DNA of 64,000 bases. Origin: Toxotes chatareus. Taxonomy: Eukaryota; Chordata; Actinopteri; Toxotidae. The notes beneath the pieces are model-generated. The model was given only the letters and a program-made list of their open reading frames with translations. It had not been told where the DNA came from and made no database searches. Shown here piece after piece: positions 42,101 through 53,576 of the stretch. The number at the start of each line of letters is the position of its first letter. Position 1 is the stretch's first letter. Made by a program: the position numbers and the translations under genes. The DNA lies in NCBI GenBank assembly GCA_016801885.1, contig CM028888.1, positions 16,415,170-16,479,169 on the forward strand, written 5' to 3'.

Positions 42101-43714
42101 GACCATCATTACAACCATCAGCAATGTGCAACACCATGCTTCTACAACAAGATATATTGAAGACTGAGCCGTCACAAAACTCTTAATGTTTTGTCAAGGA
42201 GTCCAATCTCAAGCAGTTGCCTTTCACAGCAATTACTGTAGATAGCTATCATTAAAGCATTTCAAATGGGTGTTTGGATGTGTACTCTTTTTTTTTGTGA
42301 ACTGTACTAATCTGAAAATATAAACTACGATCTGTCTATCATGATTGTGCAGGATAAAGAGCTCCCATGCTTAAAACACTTAAATAGATTTTTTTTTTTT
42401 TTTTGGTAAACAAATTCCCCTGCCACATCGTAAAATGTATTTCAGTAGTGAGTTTCACAGATAAATTAAAAATATGCTTTATAAAACTGTTGCATTGTAG
42501 CAGCAGTGTCACAGATGTAAAAGGTTTGATTATCTTGAATGTAAGAGTGTGTATGAGAGAGAGAGACCGCGGGAAAGAGAAAGGCAGAGCAGCAAGGACG
42601 TTTCAGCTGGAAGGAACAAAAGAAATCAAACTCTGTTGCAGTAATAACTGCCTTTTGAGCCTTTTCATTAATAATGACTTCCCATGAACAATGTACTTTT
42701 TCATTCTAATTGACCATGTGTTTTAATGCAATAATGACATTCTAATGAAATTTAATGGTGACTACAAAAAAAAAAGGAGCTAGGAAAAGAAAAAAAACAA
42801 TAACAAAAAAAAAAACAACCCACAATTGTCAAATTCGCCCACTTCCTTCCATTAGGGACATTGCTAATAACCATTTGAAGAGAATAACATAACTTTCCCA
42901 TCATCTCAGCTGTCAGTTTTGTAAGAGCTGAACAGCGATTGCCGGCTGGAGACCCTGCTCTCTCTCTCAAGGCAGACAGCATTTTCATGGCTGAAAGTGG
43001 AAAACAGCCAGCGAATTGAGGAAGGTGAGGTGAACAGCCGGCAAAGATGAAAGCTGGAGCCAAAGTGGCAAGACTTGCATTTCTGGGCCTGCATGGTTTA
43101 ACAGGATGTCGCTGAACCTAGACACACAACGCAATGGACATCTGTGGGCTGCGAGCAGTGAATGTGTGTGTGTGTAGGGAAAGTGTGTAATTGCGTAGGT
43201 GGGGGCAGATCTGTTGTCTTGTGCAGTCACTCGCCTTTATCTGCATTTAACTTCTCATTAGAGGCTCATGTGACATAAGGCAACAACCTGTGACCAACTA
43301 GGCAAGGTATATAGGTGACGGTAGTGGGAGTGGGGGGATCAGGAGGATGGAGGTGGAGCTGTTTGTGTGACTTGTTGTCACTTGTCAGGTACGGCGGCCA
43401 CTAGCCTTGAGATACTTGGCTGTTGTCTGAGAGTGCTTTATCATCTTGATAAATGCAGCCTTGGAGCAGTGCACTATCAGCATGCTCAGAGGCATGAGAC
43501 ACACTCTGACTAATGAAAAGAGAAGGTCAAGGAGAGGGAGGGGTACACCGCGAGAGGAAGAGGAGAAACGCTGAACAGAGATGTGGATGTAAAAGTATGG
43601 GACAACATGTCACATACTCCATAAAAGGTTTGCGTTCATGTGTGAGAAAGAAAATAAAAATTTTCTGACTTTGTATGAATGCTCGTGTGTGTTCTTGCCG
43701 TAGCATCTTGCACA

Positions 43715-43718
<4 letters not shown>
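36181..43718. other. Intergenic DNA, third part
   Basis: No exon is recognised. The region is AT-rich with many poly-A/T runs and a (TTTTA)n stretch near 41710-41735. A possible worn dispersed repeat is at 39541-39640. Confidence 0.55.
39541..39640 (+). repeat. Possible worn dispersed repeat fragment
   Basis: GGTTAGTCATTCGATCCCTT followed by AAATTGCTCCTGATGTGTCT resembles a teleost dispersed repeat that carries a tRNA-like GGTTCGAT box and an AAATTGCTCCCGATG segment. It is much diverged, so the call is weak. Confidence 0.35.

Positions 43719-43754
<36 letters not shown>
43719..43754. repeat. (GT)n microsatellite, 18 units
   Basis: Pure GT run. Confidence 0.95.
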
Positions 43755-43757
<3 letters not shown>

Positions 43758-45299
43758 GGTTTGTTTGCCTTTGTGTGAGTGAGCCTGTGTGAATGCACAG
43801 TTCAGTCTTTTGTGTATGAGCACATCTTGCCCAGCATTCTATTATACTCATGGACAGAAAACTACATCTTAACATTCGCCTCTGCAAAGGCTCACAGAGT
43901 ACTGTTAATCAGGGCAAAATAGAGCTTCTCGCAGCAGCAATAATTTCTCGCTTCACCCTTCAAAACATTCATTGCGCCATATCTGTGCCACTATGATTCT
44001 AATTACATTTGACAAGAGGGGTTACATTAATTTTCTTGTACCTGTATTACCGCAGACATATTCCTTCTATCTTGAATGTTATTACAGCAGGTGTTGAGAA
44101 TTTCGAGCCCAGTGTTAATTTTGGAGTCATCAAAGTGACAGCACTGAGCTTGGGAATCCTTTCAGGCTCATTACCATAGTCTGTTGAATCTATTGGCAGG
44201 GGCCCTGCATGACTGGGCAGACGCTGCTCCAGCCCAGCCGTCAGATACAAGCAATGATCAGGGGGTTAACAGATGCTGCTCAGTCTTTGGGGTCACATCC
44301 ACTCTATTCCCACTGCTGGAGCTCAGACTGAGCGGAGTGAGCGCAACAACCATCCAAACAGCTTACATGCAGTTTGCTGCAGAAACAAGAAAATGGGCAA
44401 CTAAGAGACATATTTCCCTCCTACAGACGGCCCCCCAATGCTCTTGTACACAACAGTTACTAATCCATGAAGCAGTTTGTGAAATTCATAATTTGAGGTC
44501 AAAGGTCAGGTGGAACTTGCTATACCCTGCCTTCCCTTCCCTCATAGAGAATGGATTTGTACAGAAAGCTTTGGAAAAACTGTCTACTCCATTGCTGGCT
44601 CGCTCAGAGGGAGCTCTTTTCCAATACATGGTAATGAGGAATTTGCAATTAACTGGGCTCTACCAGGAGGAAGTGCAAAACAAAAAGGGGACGTGGGAGA
44701 GAACTATTTATGCTTAGCATGGGTAAGTTAAGAAGAAACGTGAAATATATAGGGAAATTAGGTCATTGAGCTGGCAATGGCTAGGATGCCGTGTGGAGAA
44801 GCGTACAAGGAAAATAAATTAAAGTCAATGCACAAATAGAATATTGTCATGGTCAGTTTCTGCGTGTTAACTCACTGTCCATCTGAAAAAGGAACACTCA
44901 CACTCATACTTTTATGCAGCATTGTTTTTCTCATGATGATGCTGTGAATCTGTTATTCAAATTTTGTCTTGGTTTGTTCGTTTCAAAATATTTACATCTT
45001 TAAGAATGCAGATTTTATTTAGCACTTCGGTATCCGTTCTTCTGGTCCTGACATCCTAATATGTGTCGGAATTAAATATGCAAAAGCTGTGAAGAAATGT
45101 CAGTTCCAGTGGAGGTAGGAAGCATAAGGGAGAGGAGAATGAGCCAACTCTGTTGTTTTGGTCTGTATTAGTCCGTCTCTCCTCATCAGGAATATGGATT
45201 ATACGCTTCAGACTCTCTCTCTGTTTTGTCTAATTATAGTGAGGTGAAGTTTTACAGATTGTGATAAAAGACTGTCTCAAATGGAACTGTGTTAAAATG

Positions 45300-45330
45300 G
45301 AATCAAATCAAATTTTATTTACAGATAACA
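45300..45330 (+). repeat. Short dispersed repeat remnant
   Basis: AATCAAATCAAATTTTATTT resembles the start of a widespread teleost repeat. Only about 30 bases are recognisable. Confidence 0.35.
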
Positions 45331-45878
45331 TTTTAGCAATGTCAACAAATGACTAAATTACGTAGAGGATGTACAGTATTTGTGTATTTATTGGGAACTG
45401 CATTTTAAATGAAAAAAAAAAAAGGCATACAAGATTTTTTTCTTTTTTTTGACCAGCTTGTGGTTTAAAGGAAAAATAGAAGTCTAGTGACGAACCCAAT
45501 ATGAACTTCAAAATGTTCACTGTTTATAATCCAGTGTCTGCCTGTGAAAATACATGAAAACAATAATTTTACTATTGTTAAAAAAGAGTAATCTGTTTCT
45601 TGGAATGGTGTTTTGCTGTAGAAAATTGCTTAAATAATCCAAAATACAGGTTCCAGCAATCGCACAAAGAAAAATCTTGGAGGAAATCAATGCTGTTAGA
45701 GTTTCATGTCCCTGACAATCCTGAGCAGACAAAATGCACAATAACACCAGCTGTTTTCTTCTCTGTGATCAGACTTCTCTGAATACCTACTATGATTAAA
45801 GATTTAAGACTGTTTGTAGCACTTCTGTAGAAATAATGAATATTTTTCTTAAAGCTCACAACCTTTTAAAACTTTAAA

Positions 45879-45906
45879 AAACAAACAAACAAACAAACAA
45901 AAAAAA
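45879..45906. repeat. (CAAA)n simple repeat
   Basis: About five tetranucleotide units ending in poly-A. Confidence 0.9.
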
Positions 45907-46570
45907 GTTGAAAACAACAATGTTACCAGCTGTGCTGATTTGGGTATATATTTTCACTTCTACTATAAACTCTGATATTATCCCTCAGTTTCAAACCCTA
46001 AATCTCTTTTCATCCCCTCTAACAGCTGAAGTCTGACTGGCATAGCCTAATGCAAGAGAAATAGCAGTAAATAACAGTGAGCGTCGAACAGATTTCGGGA
46101 CAGTGCTCTAATTGCGATTGTTGGCTGAAAGGGGTCACGCTTCTGCACTGTGAATGTAATGCACGATGATTAGCCCAGCATGCATTTGTGAGTCCTGTAA
46201 CTGCGATATTGTTGTCTGTGACTGTAATATGGGCTGCAATTTGTAGGTTATAATGCTGTGTGGGTAGAGACTCATTGATAGCATTTGGCACACAGCCTTG
46301 CTTGGATGAAGCACTTAGCCAAGCCAGTCAATCTAAATATCACAGATAGCACTCTGAGTCAGAAGGAGTGTGTTTGTTAGCTGAACATGCCATGTAATAA
46401 TCACTCAGTCCTTAGCTGTCTAATGAACAGTTATCATAAGATGTTTTTACATAATCCTGCCATCTAAGATTACCTTAATGCTTGTAAAGGCTCGCTGCTG
46501 ATGTGTGCCTCATTACCTTGGGACATTGGTCATTTCATTTCAAGAGTCCGATTTTCATTAACTGCTCAGG

Positions 46571-46596
46571 CCCCCCCCCCCTCCCCGCCCTCGCCC
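46571..46596 (-). other. C-rich tract, potential G-quadruplex on the minus strand
   Basis: Eleven C, then CCCC, CCC and CCC separated by one to three bases. On the minus strand this gives four G-runs of at least three with very short loops, the usual G-quadruplex pattern. The plus strand could form an i-motif. Confidence 0.65.
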
Positions 46597-47812
46597 ATTA
46601 GCAGAATGAAAGCTCGGCTGCAACCATCTGGCTGCCAACTAGACCTCAGGGCTGCTTTATGGCTCCACCGAGCTTCACTAAAGGGAAAGTTGCACTATTG
46701 GAGCCTTTTCTGAGTCAGGCCAGAGGGAGTACGGGAGTGATGCAAGGAGAGTGTCCCATGATTGGGGGATGTTGGGGGTTGGACAGAGAGAGATAAATTT
46801 AGAAGAAAAAGAGAGACATTGGCGCAGTGATAGAGGAGACAGAGAGAGGCAAAGTGAGACAAAGTCAAATAGAACCTGAAAGAAAAGTCAACATAAAAAA
46901 AGAGAAAAGGAGACAGCGAGAATGAGGGAGAGCACCAAATGAGTCTGTGTGCGATGACACTGACATACACATTATTTCTGCAATAAAATTTCTGTTAATC
47001 TCAGGCAGTTGAGTCTTAAGGGCCTGAGGTGTGACAGAAACGTGAGAGGTTCATCCACTGACTGATGATAGCAGATCACACATGGGCTACGGCTGGATGC
47101 AGCTTGTGTAGAACTCAAGGTGCAGGTGTAGATTCTACTACCGTCACTGTACACATTTTATTTTTAGAATGAATGGTCTTCATTTGAAACAGTATCTGTG
47201 TATATTTACTATTCACTGTCTTCAGTAAAGACTCCTCCATTTATTCCCCACTCACATCCCCATGTCTATTGTTGTCCTCTAATTACTTTTATTTTGATGC
47301 CGCTTTGCTCCGTCTTGACAGACTGCGGGTGAATACACGTCAACCTGCTGTATCTTCTTCTGGTCAAGTGATAACACAACAGCATAGAAATCCATCCTGA
47401 GAAGCGATTTGCTTTGTTGCTTGCTCTGTAGACTGTGAACCATTTCTGAATTTCATAGTATATGCATCACTTATGTGGAAATAACTGACTGGATGAACAG
47501 AATGTGGGCACCTAGCAGTTATTTTACCAGCTATATTAAGCCTCTTTTGATATAACAGACTAATGTGACCTAGATAACTAAAGGGGGTATCATGATAAGC
47601 GCACACTAGATACCATCTACTAATACTTTTTGATTGTTTTGGTGTCATAAAGGGAGAGCATATTTCCACAAACTTATCTGACTAGTTATTTCTGAATGAT
47701 CACCTTTGTCCTACTCAGACTGGATGATGAGATTATTAATAAATTAAAAGCACAGTCCGGCTAAGAGAGTCTTTGATCACTATCCTTACTTTGATTGTTA
47801 CAAGAACAACAA

Positions 47813-47960
47813 GGTAATACTTTATTGATCTTTCAGGAGAGCTCATCTGTTCACTTGCTCAGACTCCACAAAGAGGTCAGAGGGCATACAACAGCAACCC
47901 TTAGAGCCCTTAGAGGAGTTCAGTGTCTTGCTCATGCTTCAGTTTGGTGTCTTTCTGCCT
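47813..47960 (+). repeat. Worn dispersed repeat fragment
   Basis: GGTAATACTTTATTGATCTT, then CACAAAGAGGTCAGAGGGCA and GAGTTCAGTGTCTTGCTCAT, resemble a teleost dispersed repeat I recognise by the pattern TACTTTATTGATCCC...CAGTGTCTTGCTCAAGG. No ends or target duplication could be defined. Confidence 0.5.
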
Positions 47961-49059
47961 ACACAGGAGACTGAACCTGGATTTTCCTGAGGAATTTGTG
48001 TCACTGTTTGTTAGAATCTTGCTGTCAAATTGCTCAAATACTGTACTTTACTGGTTATTTTTTCACTTCTACTGGTTTACCCTCAGTACACAATTTAGCA
48101 ACCCCACTTTACTCATTAAATTTCTCCTTCAAGCACATCTCTGGCAAATAGATACAGCCTTGAGACATAAACTGAACCTAGAAAAGGGACAAAGGAATTG
48201 ACCTGAGAGACTCAGAGACTCATGTCATGATTATTTCCAGCACCTGAGGAGTGTTTCACCTCGGGGCTTGTCATGCGGAGTCTGAGCTTGACTGGGAATG
48301 GGATTTAAAAAAAAAAAAAAAAAAACAGTACGACTCAGCTGCAGTCCTGACTCCTGCGGGCAAAAACTAGTCTGAATGGTGTGTGTTAAAATTAGGATCT
48401 GTCATTAAAAGTGATGCAATGTGATGGTGGCATGGCCAAAAGCATATTAAAAAATACTAATGTTTAGGTATCTGGCTATTTAACACTCGTATTAAGATCC
48501 ACGTGGAACACCTGACCAGCTAATAGAAGACAAAATCAGATTTCTGCACAGAAGACCATGGTGATACTGCAAACACTCAGTCCTCTCCTTCTACCATAAA
48601 GCCTCTTGACTCCATGTATCACAGATCACTGTGCTTCATCCTCACTCACCATTGTGTTGTGTGAAAATGGTGTGTTGGTCCTCTAGAGCTAACATTTATC
48701 TATTAAGCTGTGCTGCAAAAACTATCATACCTATCATGAAAATAAAACGGTCTTTACCATCCAATCTAAAAATAGTCCTTATAATGTTAGCTCACAGGAA
48801 GAGTTCTGGAATTAAAATCTCCAATTTCCTTTGTGGATTTTAAAACATTGCACTCAAACACACTGAATTCTGCTTTTAATTGTCCTCCCACACACACCCT
48901 TAATATGTCACTACTGTTTTATATACTCTAACAATTTTTCTTTAGGTGGTAAATAAGAAAAAAAAAAAAAGGCTTAAATAAAACGATGACAGAACTCTGA
49001 AGAAGAACCCAGAGGCTGCTGTGAAGCAGAGTGCAGTGCTTTAACTCCTAACTTTGAGG

Positions 49060-49421
49060 AGGCTGTTCCATCAGCGGACGCTAGGAGCTGTCCGCGGTGC
49101 TGAAGCCTCGGCTGCTCTTTCTCTCCATGTGCCGACAGCTCACACAGCCAGGAATCCGCTCACTGATCGTCCGAATTCAAAAGAGGACCTCCGCATTTCA
49201 CTTGATTATTCTCGACTCCTTTCACTCCTCTCTCATAAAGAGGACGTGCGACAGCAACCCGCGCGGCTCTGTTTGCGTTTTGCAGACGTTAAGATTTTCG
49301 CTTTGCTTGTTTTTTCTTTTTAAGCCCTGGAAGTAATCTTTTTTTTTTTCTTCTTCTTCTCCCTCCTAACACAAGGACGTGTTCTGTAGCTACGCGAAGA
49401 GCGACCTCGACTTTAGTAGAC
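49060..49421 (+). promoter_or_regulatory. CpG-richer 5' region / 5' UTR of the signal-peptide gene
   Basis: CpG dinucleotides are clearly denser here (for example GCGGACG, TCCGCGG, CGCGCGG, TACGCGAAGAGCGACCTCG) than in the AT-rich DNA on either side. That fits a promoter and first exon. No TATA box in good position was seen, and the transcription start is unknown. An upstream open frame lies at 49127-49336. Confidence 0.5.
49127..49336 (+). other. Possible upstream open reading frame (69 codons)
   Basis: ATG at 49127 opens a frame of 69 codons ending at TAA (49334-49336), 85 bases before the candidate main start. If transcription begins before 49127, this frame could dampen translation of the signal-peptide protein. 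The peptide resembles nothing I know. Confidence 0.3.
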
Positions 49422-49506
49422 ATGTGTATAAGACAAGACTGTCAATTAAAGACCCTCTTCGCGGTTTTGGTTCTTGCTGCTGCCGTGGCCAAAACGCATG
49501 GGCAAG
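49422..49506 (+). CDS. First coding exon of a secreted/membrane protein; candidate sez6
   Basis: ATG (purine at -3) opens 28 codons: MCIRQDCQLKTLFAVLVLAA, then AVAKTHGQ. The exon ends in phase 1 at G|GTAAGA, an excellent donor. The sequence is a textbook signal peptide: a short charged start, a hydrophobic core TLFAVLVLAAAVA and a small-residue cleavage region near THG-Q. It follows a CpG-rich region. In human, SEZ6 (a type I membrane protein with CUB and Sushi domains, acting in neuronal dendrite and synapse development) lies downstream of MYO18A in the same orientation, as I recall. It too starts with a short signal-peptide exon and a long first intron. No Sushi/CUB exon is visible in the window, so the identity is inferred from context only. 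Confidence 0.6.
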
Positions 49507-51261
49507 GTAAGAACTTGGGTCTTGCACGTACTTGGGGATTGTTCCGTGTACTTCCTTCTGTCAAACTATACAAAGCGACGGCAGAGCTGAGTGCTGGGCA
49601 ATGACACCGGGTTCACGACTCTCAGATCTACAAATGTATGTGTGTTGCCGTTCGAACAAAATGGAGTGCTTATAAATTAATGTTAAGTTTACAGTCTGAT
49701 CGTCAAAATCTTACAATATCGAAGGTATAAAGAGGCAATATTGCTGGTTTAAAAGTTGTAGACCACGCAGATACTTCTATTAATCATCTGCACACATTTT
49801 AAACTTCTGTTTTCCTCTTTAACTGCAGAGATAACGCAAATATCAAACCAGAAGCACGTAAGAAATAAATGAAAATCCTTTTCCAAGCGGTTCCACACAG
49901 GCACACAGAGTATGGCTGATTAAAATGTGTTTATATAACGGTTTACTGTCGATCACAACTCACAGAACCTCTTTAGATTGCTCTAAGTGCACGTCCACAC
50001 AGGCACAGACACGCTCACAAATACACACATATTTGGCCACAGACATAGACTGAAAACAACCCCTGTGGCAAAACAAAACTTAACAAGATGTCTAAACTAA
50101 ACATATTTTTTAAAAAAACATTTTCAGCTCAATGTGTGTCAGTTTTGCAGTGAATTTTTTTTTAAATTTATTTGTTGAAACCCAGAGTAAACAGTCAGGA
50201 AGTGACTTACTTGGGCACTGAGGTCTGTGTGACAGACGGTGCTCTGTAATAAGACTCTAATCCTCAGGAATTGCTGAAGATTATTGACCAAGCTGTTTGA
50301 CACAGTTGAGTGCTTGTGGGAAGCGGCAACGGATCCATGCACAGTGGCCTTGTCCTAATTATTTCTCTATTGTGCGTCTGCTCCTCTCTTCAACATCATA
50401 ACTATGCTCTCTGTGTTTAAACTTGTCTACATAGTTTTACTATCACCGTCTTTTATTTTTTTTATTTTTTGTAATGTACAGTACATCGCTTATTAGAGGT
50501 AGTGCACTCAGATACAGTTTGTCCATGCTGGGCATGAGCAGCGGCTGAAATAAGGTGAATAAAATATCATGCAATGTAGCAATGTGCAATGCAGTTTCAG
50601 CAAAGGCTTAATAAATGAATATGTATATCTGTATTTGATTAATAGAGCATAATTAAGTGTTAAATATATAATAAAAATAAGAATTTGCACCTTTTGATAG
50701 TTTTTTCAATAAACAGGACAGAGAACGCACTAGTTCCTTGTAAGACCCAATATCGCAACATATTCCTTTAGCACGAGGTCAAATAACTGCCAGTAGATTG
50801 AATGCCTTTCCGCATCCCCTTCTGATGAAACCTTTTATGAACGCCTTGTGTTTCACGTTGAAAATGAGCACATTTATGAGAACCAAATGACTACTAAACA
50901 ATGCAATAACTGTGAAAATGAATTCCTATTGCCTGGGCTGTTTCAGTCATTAGGCTACATCTCAGCCCATCCAAAACCAGGATGCAATTCTGGACCAGTG
51001 CCAGAAACAATATTTTACACTAACCAAACATCTGCTGATTGAATATCTAGTGGAGGAAAGGTGATGCATTGCTTCCGCACAGAGTTTCAGAACCTTACGT
51101 AATTAAAGTGTAAATCTGGTTATTTGTGGTATAACCTAGCACCCTCAGAAGACATTTGATATTGTTTAAATGTTTAATCAAAATCTTTGAGTAAAGACAC
51201 ACTCAGCAGTGGAACACAATAAACTAGTGCTTAGTAGTAAAATATGTGAAGATGTGTGTGA

Positions 51262-51288
51262 TTTTTTTTTTTTTTTTTTTTTTTTTTT
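51262..51288. repeat. Poly-T run of 27
   Basis: An uninterrupted T homopolymer. Its length is uncertain in any assembly. Confidence 0.9.
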
Positions 51289-51719
51289 GAGTGTTTTCAG
51301 AGTCACAATTACACATATCCCAAGAACACACCTGCACAGTTCGCTCACAGCTCAGGACTCTTGGGAGAGGGGGAGAAAAAAAAAAAGTGCACAGTGCACT
51401 ATTTTTAGAGCAAAATAAAATTTAACAGCTTCCATTAGAGAATTCTCTGCTGTTGCTTAGCCAGCAAATGTTCATCTCTTTGTAAATTCTCCAAGGTGGG
51501 CCATTTCAATTTTTAATTCTCATGGTTTTGATGTTTTGCCATAGTCAGAAGTTTTGAACGTGCGTACGCGCGTGGGAGCGAGCGCAGTTTAGGTTTAGAG
51601 GAGGTCCTAATTTCTCATCTGTGGCACAGCCTGTTGTTGTGAACTCGCTTCTGTCTGTTACCTAGCAGGGAATACAAACACCCATCTATCTCACTGTCAT
51701 GAGGACAGGAGCAGAGACA

Positions 51720-51755
51720 TTTTGCAAAACTCTACCCTTTTGCAGAACTCTACCC
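51720..51755. repeat. 18-base tandem duplication
   Basis: TTTTGCAAAACTCTACCC is followed directly by TTTTGCAGAACTCTACCC, differing at one base. Confidence 0.85.
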
Positions 51756-53022
51756 TTTTTTTTAACGTGTGTGGTGAGCAAATTGTGTGTAAAGAAAAGT
51801 GTCAGTTAATCATTTTCATTAGAATCATAGTTCCATAGAGTCATTAAAAGCACAAGCAACTGACTGGTTTGTACTTTCCATTCATATTGCATTGTTCCTT
51901 ACAATTGCTATTTGCAGTGCAAGACCAGGCTACTTTTGTTATTCAGGTTTTCACACTTGAGAGTTGACAGTACATCAATAGTGACTCATAAAACACTTAT
52001 TTCTAATAGCTAATTATGTATTTTTGTGTGTGAGGTGCAGCTTAAGGTTTTTTTTTCAAACAATACCCTGTACTGTGTGTTCTCACTGTAGTAGCCAGGA
52101 CAGTTTCATTAATTTTCCACTCACTAAATGTAGATATCAACAGCTAAAACATTACAGTGTCTCAACTGGTTTAATTTTCTTTCTTGTTTTGTGAGTTAAT
52201 ATGAGATTATTTTGGTTTCTAACGTTTTATGCCTTTTCAAAGTTAGAAAAAAAAGCTCAAGCAGATGGATTGAAGACTTTTTATGTCTTACAGAAAGCCG
52301 TGTGCGCCTTAGACTACAGTTTTAGAGTCATATTTCTTTCATACTTATATGGTCATCTGGGATCAAGGTAGTGAAAACATTTGCATCAAACAGACAGCAA
52401 GTCCTTGAAATGACAAAAGGAAATGTAAGCATTAAAAGAATAACCACCCACTGATTAAGTTATAAAAAATAATCACATATAAGCACAAAGTCGATGGTCA
52501 TGACAAATAATTTGGCTTTTCAAATGGATTAATTGAACCTTCAATCCCTTTATCTTTTCTTAATTTATAAGAGGAGGTCATTTGGGGAGAAAGAGAGAAA
52601 AACCAGAAGGATGGTCATTAAAAGTCTGCTCAGAACCTCTCAGCTCTTTATGTACAAGTTTAACTGCAAAAACAACAAGAAAAATAAAATGGACAACCCC
52701 TAAATCTCTCCCAAGCTTTTCATGAGCCACTTTCATTTAGCTTGTCCTCCAGCCTTCACTTACATTTGGCAGAAATGTCATAGTGACTCAGTTGTTCTAA
52801 GGGGAGTTTGCATGGTTTCCTTATATCTACATTTCTAAGTCAGGTGGTTTGTGGTTCCATAGAAATCATATATTAAAACTTTGTTTGGCTTTTAATTGAA
52901 CAGCAGCTTGTTTGTCTCACATTATCAAATAAACAAATTAAAAACCTTCATTAATATTAAATAGTGTTCACTTCACTAGAATTTTTTCTTTTTTTGTGAA
53001 TTGATGTATGGTATGTGTCGTG

Positions 53023-53576
53023 TGTCACTACTGAGCAAAAGACTGAACCCAAAAGCACGACTCCGAGAAGCAGGATCAAAAAAATAAAGTTTTTAACAAA
53101 ACACAACAAAACAAAGTAACAAATTAGAATCACCCAAATGGGGAAAAAGGCAAGGAAACAAAAATACAAAAGATGAACCTAGAAACACTCAAAACGAGGA
53201 AAAAACAAAATCTCTAGAGAAAAACTAACAAACTAAACCAAAAGACCACAACAGGCAAGGCAGCAAAGGCGCAGTAAAAGAACAAAGGAGCAAAACACAA
53301 AATAATACAAGACCTAACTAGATGAGCTAAGACGAGAGAAATAACGCCAGTTCACTTGACGAGAGACAAGACAAACTGGCACAGAACAAAGGGAGACGCA
53401 GACAATATATAGACACAAGGTAATGGGAAACAGGTGGAAACAATCAGGGCGGGAAAGACAATCAGACTAGCGGGAAACATGAAGGAAGGGCAAGCAACCT
53501 GAAATAGGAGATAAGATTAGAAAATAAAAGTGGAAATCATGAGACAACAGACACAAGACAAAAACATAACTTGACA
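53023..53576 (-). mobile_element. Non-coding interspersed teleost repeat (about 550 bp), class unresolved
   Basis: I recognise this pattern from other teleost sequences. In the given strand it has CACTACTGAGCAAAAGACTG and CCCAAAAGCACGACTC, an A-rich interior (AAATAAAGTTTTTAAC), GACGCAGACAATATATAGAC and AACAGGTGGAAACAATCAGG, closing near TTGACA. The edges read TGTCA...TGACA. On the minus strand a TATATA box-like motif precedes GTCTGCGTCTCC. It could be a solo LTR or a miniature DNA transposon. No target duplication could be identified. Confidence 0.6.

Larger units (their letters stand above)
43755..49050. other. Intergenic DNA, fourth part, up to the next gene
   Basis: No confirmed exon. Notable contents are a 177-codon open frame (44184-44717, unusually long but starting at TTG), a (CAAA)n tract (45879-45906), a C-rich run (46571-46596), a worn repeat (47813-47960) and a 20-base poly-A run near 48307-48325. 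Confidence 0.55.

Noticed and set aside
48765..48774. CTAAAAATAG, a perfect MEF2 consensus, as a muscle enhancer
   Set aside because: A single short site in AT-rich DNA is expected by chance, and no cluster with E-boxes or other muscle motifs was seen.
24371..49050. Known microRNA genes of the broader chromosomal neighbourhood (mir-144/451 type)
   Set aside because: I looked for their mature sequences on the given strand and found none.
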